From the NCBI GenBank assembly GCA_002407775.1, contig DHOP01000026.1, positions 56,638-120,637 on the forward strand: a stretch of DNA of 64,000 nucleotides. The letters run 5' to 3'. Positions within the stretch are counted from its first letter, which is position 1; the number at the start of each line of letters is the position of its first letter. The translations under genes were made by a program, and so were the position numbers. Positions 23,675 to 32,657 of the stretch are shown here, one piece after another. The notes below the pieces were generated by a model. That model was not told where the DNA came from. It worked only from the letters and a program-made list of their open reading frames with translations, and did no database searches. Source of the stretch: Prevotella sp. UBA5387 (GTDB lineage: Bacteria > Bacteroidota > Bacteroidia > Bacteroidales > Bacteroidaceae).

Positions 23675-24712
23675 CTAAATGAGAGGCATTCCCCATTCGG
23701 CACATTCTTGAGTCATTTCCTTAGGCCAAATACTTGCCTGAATCTCTCCAATGTGAGCCTTATGAAGAAGTACCATACAGAGTCTACTCTGACCGATACC
23801 ACCTCCAATAGTCAATGGCAACTTATCTTGAAGTAGCTGTTGATGAAAGTAGAGTTGAGCGCGTTTCTCTTGTTGTTCAGACTTCAATTGGCGCAAAAGT
23901 GCTTCTTTATCCACACGAATTCCCATACTGCTGAGCTCCACTGAACGCCCCAAAACTGGGTACCATATAAGGATGTCACCATTGAGGCCATGTCTTCCAT
24001 TCTCCGACTCACTAGACCAGTCATCATAGTCAGGTGCACGTCCATCATGCTTTTCACCATTTGAAAGTCGTCCACCAATGCCTTCGATGAATACTGCACC
24101 ATATTTCTGACATATGGCATCCTCACGCTCCTTGGGAGATAGATCAGGGTATAACTCCAAAAGATCTTGGCTATGAATAAAGAATATTTCCTCGGGGAGA
24201 AAGCGCTCAATTTGAGGGTACAGCTCGCAGATAAGGAACTCGGTGCGGAGCATCGCTGCATATATGCGTCGAACTACACTTTCCAAATAGCTAATCGTGC
24301 GCTGCTCAGGCGTTATAACTGCCTCCCAGTCCCACTGATCAACATATAAGGAATGAAGATTGTCCATGTCTTCATCAGCACGAATGGCATTCATGTCAGT
24401 ATATACACCATAGCCAACCTCAACTTCATATTCTGCCAATGTAAGACGCTTCCATTTTGCCAAAGAATGAACCACCTCAGCGCGGGCCTCACCCATGTCT
24501 TTGATAGGGAAACTCACTGGACGTTCCACGCCGTTAAGATCGTCGTTTATGCCTAATCCCTTTAACACGAAAAGGGGTGCCGTCACTCGTCTCAGCCGCA
24601 ACTCGGTAGATAGATTCTGTTGAAAGAAATCTTTGAGCTGCTTAATGCCTTGTTCTGTCTGTCGTTTGCCAAGCAGAACCTTATAACCTTGCGGCTTTAT
24701 AAGATTGCTCAT
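23675..24712 (-). CDS. asnA: Aspartate-ammonia ligase
   Basis: Makes asparagine from aspartate, ammonia and ATP. It is a 345-aa class II tRNA-synthetase-like enzyme, as is usual for AsnA. Recognisable segments are TAPLFVLKGLGINDDLNGVE, VVHSLAKWKR, LHSLYVDQWDWE and the C-terminal TIGGGIGQSRLCMVLL (motif 3-like, with the conserved Arg). A minus-strand TATCTTTG lies about 35 bp before the ATG. It is a single-gene unit and its 3' side borders the tandem repeat region. Confidence 0.95.
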   Translation of the reverse strand: MSNLIKPQGYKVLLGKRQTEQGIKQLKDFFQQNLSTELRLRRVTAPLFVLKGLGINDDLNGVERPVSFPIKDMGEARAEVVHSLAKWKRLTLAEYEVEVGYGVYTDMNAIRADEDMDNLHSLYVDQWDWEAVITPEQRTISYLESVVRRIYAAMLRTEFLICELYPQIERFLPEEIFFIHSQDLLELYPDLSPKEREDAICQKYGAVFIEGIGGRLSNGEKHDGRAPDYDDWSSESENGRHGLNGDILIWYPVLGRSVELSSMGIRVDKEALLRQLKSEQQEKRAQLYFHQQLLQDKLPLTIGGGIGQSRLCMVLLHKAHIGEIQASIWPKEMTQECAEWGMPLI

Positions 24713-24746
24713 AACATACTTAATTTAGATAAATCAATAATGACGA

Positions 24747-24754
24747 CAAAGATA
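24747..24754 (-). promoter_or_regulatory. Predicted -7 element of asnA
   Basis: The minus strand reads TATCTTTG, giving a leader of about 30 nt. Confidence 0.5.
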
Positions 24755-24984
24755 ATAAATAATTATCATAATAGCGCAATTACCGATGGATATTTTGCAA
24801 TATGATAGGATATTTCACATTTTGTTAACTTTCTGAACAGCAATATGAAGACATCCAGAAAAAAGATGGCTTCAGTACGTTAATACGAAACGCGCCTAAA
24901 GCCAAAACAAAGATGCCACGATATATTATGGTTCAAAAGTTTATTGAACCCATATGCAACTTCCTAATAAATCTCCAGCATATT

Positions 24985-25989
24985 TTATACAGCCTGCACT
25001 ATGAGATAGGACAAATAAGAAGCAAAGGCTGTGACCAATACCAAGCCCTCCCAACGCTCAATGCGGTAACGAGTGAATGATACTAGCCAGATTAGCACCA
25101 TGGAAAGAACCATTACTGAGAGATCAACAAAGGTTATTCCTGATATCTGCATAGGCGCAATTAGTCCAGTAATTCCAAGAATCATCAAAATATTGAACAC
25201 GTTTGATCCTATTACATTACCGATGGCAATGCCACTATCCCCCCGACGGGCGGCAACAACACTCGTAGCCAACTCTGGTAGTGATGTGCCCATTGCGACA
25301 ATGGTCAGTCCGATAAGGGCGTCACTCATCCCAAGGGTAGCAGCAATTGCAGAGACATTGTCGACGAACACATTAGATCCCAAAATCAAACTCACGAGAC
25401 CAACCACTGTGAGCAGTAATGCCTTGCCAACACCAACTTGCTTTTTCTTTGAGTCTTTACCTGATTGAGTGGACGAATCCAAAGATGATTCTTCTGTTTT
25501 CTCTTGCTTTGCACCGCGTAATGTGGTTATTATATAAAATATGAACATCATCAACATGATAAGCGCGTCCAATCTATTGACACCTGAGTCATTACAGAGA
25601 ATCATTAGGACTACTGAGGCGATTATGGCAAAGGGGATATCCTTGCGGACAGTGTCATGGAGAATAGCAATAGGAGAAACCATTGCTGCCACTCCAACAA
25701 TGAGCAAAGCATTGAATATATTACTACCTACGACATTGCCCACTGCAAGGTCTGGCGTACCATTGATAGCCGACATAAAGCTCACGAAGAATTCAGGCAT
25801 TGAGGTCCCCATGGCAACAATCGTCAGACCAATAACTATCTGTGGAACTCCCATACGCTCAGCAAGCCCTACTGCCCCATCGGTGAGACGGTCAGCACCC
25901 CATAACACAACAATAATTCCTACAATAGTGAGTAACACTTGTAGACAGATCTGTGGAGCCACGAACGAGAAAAGCAATTGATTAAGCAT
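24985..25989 (-). CDS. CaCA-family Ca2+/Na+ antiporter (YrbG-like)
   Basis: A 334-aa inner-membrane cation exchanger with about ten helices in two inverted halves. The alpha repeats that form the ion site are clear: GTSMPEFFVS with GNVVGSNIFNALLIVG in the first half, and GTSLPELATSVV with GNVIGSNVFNILMILG in the second. A hydrophilic loop rich in Ser, Lys and Glu (about residues 160-190) joins the halves. The probable role is calcium or sodium homeostasis. Its strand matches asnA and hsp20, but wide gaps make it a separate unit. Confidence 0.9.
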   Translation of the reverse strand: MLNQLLFSFVAPQICLQVLLTIVGIIVVLWGADRLTDGAVGLAERMGVPQIVIGLTIVAMGTSMPEFFVSFMSAINGTPDLAVGNVVGSNIFNALLIVGVAAMVSPIAILHDTVRKDIPFAIIASVVLMILCNDSGVNRLDALIMLMMFIFYIITTLRGAKQEKTEESSLDSSTQSGKDSKKKQVGVGKALLLTVVGLVSLILGSNVFVDNVSAIAATLGMSDALIGLTIVAMGTSLPELATSVVAARRGDSGIAIGNVIGSNVFNILMILGITGLIAPMQISGITFVDLSVMVLSMVLIWLVSFTRYRIERWEGLVLVTAFASYLSYLIVQAV

Positions 25990-26023
25990 ATTTTACTATT
26001 AAGATTTGAGTACAAATATACTC

Positions 26024-26054
26024 AAAAAACCCCGAATGTCGAAACACTCGGGGG
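26024..26054 (-). terminator. Rho-independent terminator of the hsp20 gene
   Basis: CCCCGA pairs with TCGGGG around a 12-nt loop. On the minus strand the stem runs into six T (GGGGTTTTTTGAG). It lies about 50 bp beyond the hsp20 stop. Confidence 0.75.
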
Positions 26055-26106
26055 TTGAAAACTAACAATCTATCAAACTACTATTTATCAAATCTATGGT
26101 CAATAC

Positions 26107-26517
26107 CTACTTTACTTCAATTGAGCGGACCACCTCTTTGTCTGCTTTCTTCACCTTAGGGAGATCCACTGTGAGCACGCCGTTGGTCATTGTTGCGGCT
26201 ATGTTTTGAGTATCCACATCATCAGGAAGTATTAATGTCTGTTCATACTTATCATAAGAAAACTCCCGACGGAGATAACGAATCCCTTCATCTTTTTTGT
26301 CCTGATGTTTCTCCATCTTTATGGTGAGGTCGCCTTCAGCATTGATGTTAATATCAAAATCGCTCTTGCTCAGCCCAGGAGCAGCCAGCTCAACCATGTA
26401 TTTATCATTGTTCTCAAGCACGTTGATTGCTGGTGCTGTTGCATTAGTACGTCCCATACCTACTGTATTAAAGAAATCATTGAACACCTCTGGTAACCAA
26501 TTGTCATGTGTATACAT
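26107..26517 (-). CDS. Small heat-shock protein Hsp20
   Basis: ATP-independent holdase chaperone, 136 aa. The alpha-crystallin domain spans about residues 30-125, with VELAAPGLSKSDFDININ at its start and the conserved turn NGVLTVDLPK at its end. REFSYDKYEQTLILPDDVD is the segment before the loop to the last strands. The N-terminal arm is short (NWLPEVFNDFF). No CIRCE element was seen upstream; the 180-bp region before it contains the terminator of the DUF5606 gene. Confidence 0.93.
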   Translation of the reverse strand: MYTHDNWLPEVFNDFFNTVGMGRTNATAPAINVLENNDKYMVELAAPGLSKSDFDININAEGDLTIKMEKHQDKKDEGIRYLRREFSYDKYEQTLILPDDVDTQNIAATMTNGVLTVDLPKVKKADKEVVRSIEVK

Positions 26518-26596
26518 ATCAAAATCTCCTATATTTAATTGTTATTATTTTATCATTTCTATCAATACAATTACAATCCGTGTACCAATCAGAATA

Positions 26597-26637
26597 AAAT
26601 GCCACCCTGGCAGCAACGTACTGACAAGGTGGCATTT
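26597..26637 (-). terminator. Terminator of the nusB-coaE-DUF5606 operon
   Basis: AAATGCCACC (26597-26606) pairs perfectly with GGTGGCATTT (26628-26637) around a 21-nt loop. On the minus strand it continues as TATTCTG after the TTT of the stem. Confidence 0.65.
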
Positions 26638-26697
26638 CTAAAAATTCATCTACGACTTTCCTAATTCTACTGATTAGAAAAGCGGATGAGCAGTGTA

Positions 26698-27144
26698 CTA
26701 TTCCTCTGTAGCCGTGCGATCGTCTACATTGTCGCTCTCTGAAGGAGCTAGTATCTCCTTAAAGTTTGTGTATCCATTCTTCACCAAAATGTTGTACCAC
26801 TGCAATAATTTCTTTATATCACTATCGTGGACACGATCTTGATCAAAGTTTGGTAGAACTTCTGTAAAATATTGGCGGAGCTCCTTGCTTGAAGATTTCT
26901 TATAATCGAAGGAGGAAGGGTTCAGATTCTCCTTCTCCCCTACTTTCGTCAGCACCTCCCAGAGTGGTAAGTCGTCGGCATCTGTATACATAGCAATATC
27001 TGCCAAACTCGTTACTCTGTCTTTTGCAAAAGCGGGAAAACGGTGATGGGTCTCGTCGATTGACTCAACAATAAGAGTAGCCTTACCACGAGAAACTAGC
27101 TTATAAAGTCCCGGCTTTCCTGCAATGGATAATATTGTTTCCAT
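26698..27144 (-). CDS. DUF5606-domain protein
   Basis: A 148-aa cytoplasmic protein typical of Bacteroidota. The N-terminal half (ILSIAGKPGLYKLVSRGKA, then LIVESIDE and HHRFPAFAKD) is the small beta-barrel DUF5606 domain, and the C-terminal half is helical (LRQYFTEVLPNFDQDRVH, then LLQWYNILVKNG). The function is unknown. It lies 2 bp after coaE at the end of a tight operon. The acidic C-terminus is poorly ordered. Confidence 0.85.
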   Translation of the reverse strand: METILSIAGKPGLYKLVSRGKATLIVESIDETHHRFPAFAKDRVTSLADIAMYTDADDLPLWEVLTKVGEKENLNPSSFDYKKSSSKELRQYFTEVLPNFDQDRVHDSDIKKLLQWYNILVKNGYTNFKEILAPSESDNVDDRTATEE

Positions 27145-27146
27145 GT

Positions 27147-27716
27147 CTAAATATTTTTTATTTGTATTATTAATTGATTGATTTGACTGTTAAGGTCTTT
27201 ATGACCATCATTGTTAATAACAAAATTACAAAGTTGACTTACTTCTTCCTGAGGCATTTGACGATCAATCCATGCCATTGCCTGTTCGCGTGAAATACTA
27301 TCTCGGTGCATGATGCGACTGATACGCAATTCAACAGGGGCAGTTACCGCAACAAAGTAATCGAAAGGCAGCCGGTAGTTAAAGCCGCTATCAAAGAGAA
27401 TGGCGCTTTCCAACCATGAACAACCACTCGCAAGGAAATCTCGAGCAACGGCAGGATGAACTATATCATCGACCGCCAACTTGTTTTCATCTGATTGCAA
27501 AAGGAACTGAGCTAACACAGATTTCTGCAACTTACCATTATAATATATATTATCACCTACAATAACCGACAACTTTTGTTGTAGTTCTACATCCTGTGCC
27601 ATTAGTCGTTTTGCCGCGGCGTCACAGTCATAGACTTTTATGCCCTGCTTCTCCAACAACTTACAGACATAACTCTTGCCGCTGCCAATACCTCCAGTAA
27701 TACCAATGATACTCAT
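27147..27716 (-). CDS. coaE: Dephospho-CoA kinase
   Basis: Last step of coenzyme A synthesis: phosphorylates the ribose 3'-OH of dephospho-CoA with ATP. P-loop kinase of 189 aa with Walker A GITGGIGSGKSYVC at the N-terminus and YDCDAAAKRL, a substrate-binding segment, after it. IVHPAVARDF and RISRIMHRDSISREQAM (lid region) are also family-like. It abuts ybbR (27717) with no gap and precedes the DUF5606 gene by 2 bp, a gene order I recognise as common in Bacteroidota. Confidence 0.94.
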   Translation of the reverse strand: MSIIGITGGIGSGKSYVCKLLEKQGIKVYDCDAAAKRLMAQDVELQQKLSVIVGDNIYYNGKLQKSVLAQFLLQSDENKLAVDDIVHPAVARDFLASGCSWLESAILFDSGFNYRLPFDYFVAVTAPVELRISRIMHRDSISREQAMAWIDRQMPQEEVSQLCNFVINNDGHKDLNSQINQLIIQIKNI

Positions 27717-28694
27717 TTATTGCTCGATGAGATAATCTACCTCATCCATTTCCAAATGGGCATTGCTGATACCCCTTGGCTTACTCTGTATGTAAAGTTT
27801 GCACTTGTCCGATGGATGTGAAGCCAATTCCTTATAATCCACAACCACCGAGAAATCACTTGCTTTGATAGAACGATACATGCTCGCCCCTACAGTGAAG
27901 TGTACCCGAACACGTTGCGGGAATGTGCGGATAGTCAATCCATCGGGTTTGTTAATAGCGGTGATCGGCACTTCCATACTTTCCTCTGTTAGGATATCTG
28001 GGTAAAGCGTAAGTTTAACTGTATTGGGAACAAATTTCACGCCTTTCATAGGCCTCAAGGTTACCACTCTACTAACTGTATCTTGGAAATTAACAATATT
28101 CAAGAACTCGGTAGAAACAGTCCCTAGACTATCCAAAACATCCTTGCTTGCATAGACGGTGACCTTTTCTGGATTGAACTGAATATGTGCAAGATAGTAG
28201 TTTTCTCCAGGTACGATGTTTCCTGCGAGCACTACCTTTACTTCCTTATTACTTCCATAGTTGAAATAAAAATCCAACCCGGAAGACTTAACGCTTGTGA
28301 TTGATGAAGAGCCGAAGAGCTGCTGACGTAGTAATCTCTGAAGATCTAGAATAGGCACTTGGCCATGTCCAGCTTGCTTATTGGCGTAAGTGCTGAAGTT
28401 AAATACTATTGGTTGTAACTTGTTCGTGGTGATATATGACACGATAACAAATCCTTTGTCCTTAACAGTAACGTATACCGTATCGGTCAACTCGGACGTC
28501 ATTACCACATTTTTGGGAACTCCGCTAATACGAACAACAACAGGCAGTTCCTTCTCATAAGTCTCATTGAGTGTCATCAGGAGCCAAAAGGCACCACTCA
28601 AAGCCAAAAAGAACAGAAAAACAAGAAACTCCTTGTTCAGCGCACCGAACAAGAAGTCTTTGATAATTTTATATGTTTTGCGAATATTAGGCAT
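27717..28694 (-). CDS. YbbR-like domain protein
   Basis: A 325-aa membrane-anchored protein with one N-terminal helix (FLVFLFFLALSGAFWLLMTL) followed by an extracytoplasmic region of YbbR-like beta repeats, for example ELPVVVRISGVPKNVVMTS and SMEVPITAINKPDGLTIR. In Firmicutes such proteins (CdaR) regulate a diadenylate cyclase; no cyclase gene is next to this one, so that role is only a possibility. The start at 28694 overlaps the end of yajC by 8 nt; a longer frame to 28739 would overlap more and has no support. Confidence 0.85.
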   Translation of the reverse strand: MPNIRKTYKIIKDFLFGALNKEFLVFLFFLALSGAFWLLMTLNETYEKELPVVVRISGVPKNVVMTSELTDTVYVTVKDKGFVIVSYITTNKLQPIVFNFSTYANKQAGHGQVPILDLQRLLRQQLFGSSSITSVKSSGLDFYFNYGSNKEVKVVLAGNIVPGENYYLAHIQFNPEKVTVYASKDVLDSLGTVSTEFLNIVNFQDTVSRVVTLRPMKGVKFVPNTVKLTLYPDILTEESMEVPITAINKPDGLTIRTFPQRVRVHFTVGASMYRSIKASDFSVVVDYKELASHPSDKCKLYIQSKPRGISNAHLEMDEVDYLIEQ

Positions 28695-29007
28695 TAGGCT
28701 GCTGCTGAGTAGCGTCTGCAAAGACGTACCCCTTATCAACAGAAATCACCACACCACGTGCTATTTCAACTTCAATAATATTTTTTGCTTGGTCGATTCG
28801 CTTAACTGTACCATAGATTCCACCGCCAGTTACCACACGGGAACCATCCTGTAGGGAATTTTGGAATTCACGAATCTTCTTCTGCTTCTTCTGCTGAGGA
28901 CGAACCATGAAGAACCACATGATTGCAAAGATGGCAACCATCATGAGCAGCATACCGCCCATTCCTCCACCCTGTGCTGCCTGAGCAGCTAACACTAATG
29001 TACTCAT
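28687..29007 (-). CDS. yajC: Sec translocon accessory subunit YajC
   Basis: A 106-aa single-pass membrane protein that associates with SecDF in protein export. The helix (GGMLLMMVAIFAIMWFFMV) is followed by the hallmark RPQQKKQKKI and the small domain GSRVVTGGGIYGTVKRID. Length and layout are normal. It is second in the nusB operon, 19 bp after nusB, and overlaps ybbR. Confidence 0.94.
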   Translation of the reverse strand: MSTLVLAAQAAQGGGMGGMLLMMVAIFAIMWFFMVRPQQKKQKKIREFQNSLQDGSRVVTGGGIYGTVKRIDQAKNIIEVEIARGVVISVDKGYVFADATQQQPNA

Positions 29008-29026
29008 TTGTTGTTGTTTTGAGTTA

Positions 29027-30142
29027 TTATTCTAAATCAGTTGTATTATCAGTAAACTCGTCAGTATCTTCTTCTGTATCCAAAATTCCATCGTTATCTG
29101 GAATCTCCGTCTGATCCTGCTGGTCAATACGAGGCCTGTGTACAAAACGAACACGTCCCTCGGCTTCTTCATCGTCACCTTGATTATCGTTGGACTGAAA
29201 TCTTTGACGAGGTGCTGGCATCTCTTTAAACATATTACCCGTGTTGACCAAATAGCGGGCAATAGCGTCGAGCATGCCGTTAATGTATGAACCGCTCCGA
29301 GGAGTAGAATACAGTTTAGCCAACTCTACATATTCATTAATGGTAACCTGCACAGGGATATTTGGGAAATTGAGCATTTCCGCGATAGCTATTTGCATAA
29401 TCACCACGTCCATATAGGCTAAGCGGGAGAAATCCCAGTTGCGAGATGTCTCGCTCATATACCGTTGGTAGGCATCTGCATTAAGAATAGTAGAACGGAA
29501 AAGCTTGCGAGCAAAGTCTTTATCCTCTTCGTCTTTGTATTCTGGCAACAAATCTTGTTTGCTCTTATTCTTAGGATCAAAGCGCTTAATTGTCTTCACA
29601 ACAAAGGTGTCTACTATCTCTTTATCGTCATTCCAATAAAGACTACGTTCCTCCAAGAATGCATCCAAGTCAACATTGTCAATAATCAGCTGCTTGTATA
29701 ACTTACGCCATAGCTCACGATCTTCTTCGTAGTCGCTCTCTGGCTCAGCCATATAATCCTTGTAAGTCTGGCTCTGTTCTATTTGGTTGCAAAGCTTACG
29801 AACAAACTCGATATCATCTTCCCATGAGATTTTCTTATCGTCTAAATACTCGTTAAGCGTCTTGTTCTCTTCCAACTGAACAGCAAACTTATTATAAGCT
29901 AGTTTTAACGAGAGTGCCTCTAAGCCTTCTCGTTCAACTCTCTGACTCAGAACTTCAATGCGATGGCGTTCTTCTTTGGTAATGGCAACTATGAGATCCA
30001 ATAGGTAAATATAAAGATCATATGCCTTTGACAAGCTGAAGAGCAATTCCTTCTCAGCATTGTCCATGTTTTTATTGCCGTTTTGATAGTATGCGTAGGT
30101 TAACTGAACTATCTTGATTCTAATGATATCCCTATTGATCAT
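29027..30142 (-). CDS. nusB: Transcription antitermination factor NusB, enlarged form
   Basis: At 371 aa this is much longer than the roughly 140-aa enterobacterial protein. The canonical helical NusB domain is at the C-terminal side (about residues 210-310), with DFSRLAYMDVVIMQIAIAEM, then IPVQVTINEYVELAKLYS and SYINGMLDAIARYL. The N-terminal 200 residues (IKIVQLTYAYYQNG onward) are helical and charged, and look like a diverged copy or extension, as is usual in Bacteroidota. The last 60 residues are acidic and low-complexity. NusB binds boxA RNA with NusE to prevent termination in rRNA operons. It is first in the operon, with a minus-strand TACTTTTG at 30183-30190. Confidence 0.9.
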   Translation of the reverse strand: MINRDIIRIKIVQLTYAYYQNGNKNMDNAEKELLFSLSKAYDLYIYLLDLIVAITKEERHRIEVLSQRVEREGLEALSLKLAYNKFAVQLEENKTLNEYLDDKKISWEDDIEFVRKLCNQIEQSQTYKDYMAEPESDYEEDRELWRKLYKQLIIDNVDLDAFLEERSLYWNDDKEIVDTFVVKTIKRFDPKNKSKQDLLPEYKDEEDKDFARKLFRSTILNADAYQRYMSETSRNWDFSRLAYMDVVIMQIAIAEMLNFPNIPVQVTINEYVELAKLYSTPRSGSYINGMLDAIARYLVNTGNMFKEMPAPRQRFQSNDNQGDDEEAEGRVRFVHRPRIDQQDQTEIPDNDGILDTEEDTDEFTDNTTDLE

Positions 30143-30182
30143 TACTCTTACTTTACAACGTGATGTGTTTATTGTTACTATG

Positions 30183-30190
30183 CAAAAGTA
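30183..30190 (-). promoter_or_regulatory. Predicted -7 element of the nusB operon
   Basis: The minus strand reads TACTTTTG, about 40 bp before the nusB ATG. Confidence 0.55.
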
Positions 30191-30249
30191 ATTAAAAAAC
30201 CATATACATGCAAGAAACGCCGCTATAAAACTTTATTTTTTATGGAAAC

Positions 30250-30282
30250 TTTGCACTATATGAAATAAAAGGCGTACCTTTG
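30250..30282 (+). promoter_or_regulatory. Predicted promoter of rplY-pth-hslR
   Basis: TTTG (30250-30253), 21 bp, then TACCTTTG (30275-30282). The leader to the rplY ATG would be about 75 nt. Confidence 0.6.
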
Positions 30283-30360
30283 CACACGCATTTTCACTAT
30301 GGCAAGTGTTTTCCAGTGTGATGGTGAATTAATTCATTTTTTAATTTAGAGTAACACAGT

Positions 30361-30978
30361 ATGAAAGAAATTAGTATTTCAGCTCAGAAGCGTGAGACCG
30401 TTGGTAAGAAAGCTTCTAAAGTCCTTCGCAAGGAAGGATTGATTCCATGTAACATTTATGGCGAGGCCACTGAGAACGGCAAGCCTGTTGCTATGTCTTT
30501 TGCAACATCATTTAGTGAGCTCCGTAAGCTCATCTACACTCCACATATCTATGTGATTAAAATCAACATCGATGGCACTGACCATGCTGCGGTGATGAGA
30601 GAAATTCAGTTCCACCCAGTCACTGACGCACCTTTGCACGTAGATTTCTATGAGATAAATGATCAGAAACCTATCACTATCGGTATCCCCGTGAAACTTG
30701 TAGGACTGGCACAGGGTGTTCGCGATGGTGGTCGCATGAACCTCTCTACTCGTAAGATTAATGTAACAGCTCCATATCAGCAGATTCCCGAGCATCTTGA
30801 CGTGGACGTGACAAGCCTGCAACTCGGCAAGAGTATCAAAATTGGAGACCTATCATTCGAGGGCCTCGAAATTGCTTCACCGAAGGATGTTGTAGTTTGC
30901 TCTGTGAAAATGACTCGTAATGCTGCAGCTGCAGCTGCAGCTGCAGGCGATGAGGCTGCAGAATCATCGGCAGAGTAA
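30361..30978 (+). CDS. rplY: 50S ribosomal protein L25/Ctc
   Basis: A 205-aa long-form L25 (CTC type) that binds 5S rRNA. The N-terminal L25 domain has SAQKRETVGKKASKVLRKEG and IPCNIYGE; the C-terminal TL5-type beta domain (from about residue 95) includes ITIGIPVKLVGLAQGV and LDVDVTSLQLGKSIKI. The end is an Ala run coded by a GCTGCA repeat (30922-30946), then an acidic tail; such tails are common in Bacteroidota L25. It is the first gene of an operon with pth (26-bp gap). Confidence 0.94.
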   Translation: MKEISISAQKRETVGKKASKVLRKEGLIPCNIYGEATENGKPVAMSFATSFSELRKLIYTPHIYVIKINIDGTDHAAVMREIQFHPVTDAPLHVDFYEINDQKPITIGIPVKLVGLAQGVRDGGRMNLSTRKINVTAPYQQIPEHLDVDVTSLQLGKSIKIGDLSFEGLEIASPKDVVVCSVKMTRNAAAAAAAAGDEAAESSAE

Positions 30979-31004
30979 TAAGGCTGCTGAGTAAGTTCGG
31001 CAAC

Positions 31005-31586
31005 ATGGACAAATATTTAGTTTGTGGATTGGGCAATCCTGGCGAAGAGTACGCTGGAACCCGTCACAACACTGGTTTTATGATATTGGACGCTTTTGCT
31101 AAGGCGTCCAATATTTATTTTGAGGATAAGCGTTATGGTTTCGTGACCTCCACGTCACTTAAGGGCCGCAAAATCTACTTGTTGAAACCTACAACGTTCA
31201 TGAACCTCAGCGGCAATGCCGTGCGCTATTGGCTCAACGAGGAGCGTATCGATCAAAGTAGATTACTTGTCATCAGCGACGATGTTGCCCTTCCACTTGG
31301 AGATTTCCGACTGAAGGCAAATGGGAGCAATGGTGGGCATAATGGCCTTGGGCATATCATGCAACTGATTGGGCAGGATTTTGCGCGTCTACGCGTGGGC
31401 GTTGGCAACGAATTCCCACGTGGCGGGCAAGTTGATTGGGTTCTTGGACAATATTCCGAGGATGAGCTGAAAGCGCTACAACCTACAATTGACAATGCTT
31501 GTGACATTATCAAGAGTTTCGTGCTTCAAGGAATAGACATCACGATGAACCAATACAACAAATTAGGTAAGCATAAAGCATTATGA
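31005..31586 (+). CDS. pth: Peptidyl-tRNA hydrolase
   Basis: Recycles peptidyl-tRNA dropped from the ribosome by cleaving the ester bond. The 193-aa length is usual. The family signatures are CGLGNPGEEYAGTRHNTGFM, with the catalytic His in RHNTG, then LLKPTTFMNLSGNAV and NGGHNGLGHIMQLIG. L25 upstream and an S4-domain Hsp15-like protein downstream (4-nt overlap) make a translation-quality operon: together they cover 5S-linked ribosome function, tRNA rescue and stalled 50S handling. Confidence 0.95.
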   Translation: MDKYLVCGLGNPGEEYAGTRHNTGFMILDAFAKASNIYFEDKRYGFVTSTSLKGRKIYLLKPTTFMNLSGNAVRYWLNEERIDQSRLLVISDDVALPLGDFRLKANGSNGGHNGLGHIMQLIGQDFARLRVGVGNEFPRGGQVDWVLGQYSEDELKALQPTIDNACDIIKSFVLQGIDITMNQYNKLGKHKAL

Positions 31587-32038
31587 CAATTGAAAGCGAA
31601 CAACTTCGTCTTCCGAAGAACGGCCCGTCAGCGCGCATAGACAAATGGTTATGGGCGGCACGTATTTTCAAGACAAGATCAGTAGCATCAGATGCCATTA
31701 AGAATAGTCGTGTGACCATTGATGACATGAACGTGAAGCCCAGTCGTATTATTAAGGTGGGCGACGTCATAAGTGTGAAGAAACCTCCTATAACTTATTC
31801 ATTTAAGGTTCTTGCATGCATTGAGCAACGTGTGAGTGCAAAACTTGTACCTCTGGTCTATGAGAACGTAACCGACCCTAAACAATACGAACTTCTTGAG
31901 ATGAGCCGCATCAGTGGATTCGTAGACAGACAAAAGGGCTCTGGACGTCCTACCAAAAAAGATCGCCGAGCCATGGATACCTTTGTTGATCCCACTATGT
32001 TTGGATGGGATGACGAAGGATGGGACGACAATTCATAA
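31583..32038 (+). CDS. hslR: S4-domain RNA-binding protein, Hsp15/RqcP-like
   Basis: A 151-aa protein whose N-terminal S4 domain (RIDKWLWAARIFKTRSVASD, then VKPSRIIKVGDVISVKK) binds RNA. Hsp15 and the related RqcP bind 50S subunits carrying stranded peptidyl-tRNA, which fits the pth neighbour. The C-terminal part (SGRPTKKDRRAMDTF, then WDDEGWDD) is basic then acidic and is probably flexible. The start overlaps the end of pth by 4 nt. Confidence 0.88.
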   Translation: MTIESEQLRLPKNGPSARIDKWLWAARIFKTRSVASDAIKNSRVTIDDMNVKPSRIIKVGDVISVKKPPITYSFKVLACIEQRVSAKLVPLVYENVTDPKQYELLEMSRISGFVDRQKGSGRPTKKDRRAMDTFVDPTMFGWDDEGWDDNS

Positions 32039-32072
32039 TTTCAACCATTATTATCTTTTAATCAATCCATTA

Positions 32073-32642
32073 ATGACCAATATAGCCATCTTTGTATCGG
32101 GTAGCGGTAGCAACTGTGAGAATATAATCAAACATTTCCAAGGCAATAAGGAGATTCGCATACGTCTTGTTCTTAGTAACAAGGAGGATGCTTATGCTCT
32201 CGTCCGTGCCCAAAATTTAGGCATAGAAACTCGAGTTTTAGATAAAAAAGAGTTTAACGATCCAGACCTACTCATGCCCATCCTTGAGCAATTTGATGTC
32301 AATTTCATTGTTCTGGCAGGATTCTTACTCTTTATACCCGACTTTCTTATCGAGGCATTCAACCATCGAATGATTAACCTTCACCCTGCCCTATTGCCTA
32401 AGCATGGAGGAAAGGGGATGTGGGGACATCACGTTCACGAAGCCGTCAAGGCTGATGGCGACACCGAGACCGGCATGACAGTACACTGGGTAAGTCATGA
32501 AATCGACGGAGGAGAGATCATAGCGCAGTTCAGTACCTCTATTTCACCTGATGACACCCCAGACGATATTGCCGCTAAAGAGCATGTACTTGAGATGGAA
32601 CACTTTCCGCAAGTTATTGAGAAAGTCATCAATCAGCTATAA
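32073..32642 (+). CDS. purN: Phosphoribosylglycinamide formyltransferase
   Basis: Transfers a formyl group from 10-formyl-tetrahydrofolate to GAR in purine synthesis. The protein is 189 aa from the ATG at 32073; the open frame reaches 31983 inside hslR, but the family begins at TNIAIFVSGSGSN. The formyl-folate site is HPALLPKHGGKGMWG, with the catalytic His and, further on, the DxE-type segment HWVSHEIDGGEII. The gap to hslR is 34 bp, so it is probably the last gene of the same transcript. Confidence 0.94.
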   Translation: MTNIAIFVSGSGSNCENIIKHFQGNKEIRIRLVLSNKEDAYALVRAQNLGIETRVLDKKEFNDPDLLMPILEQFDVNFIVLAGFLLFIPDFLIEAFNHRMINLHPALLPKHGGKGMWGHHVHEAVKADGDTETGMTVHWVSHEIDGGEIIAQFSTSISPDDTPDDIAAKEHVLEMEHFPQVIEKVINQL

Positions 32643-32657
32643 TAAAAACTACTAAAA

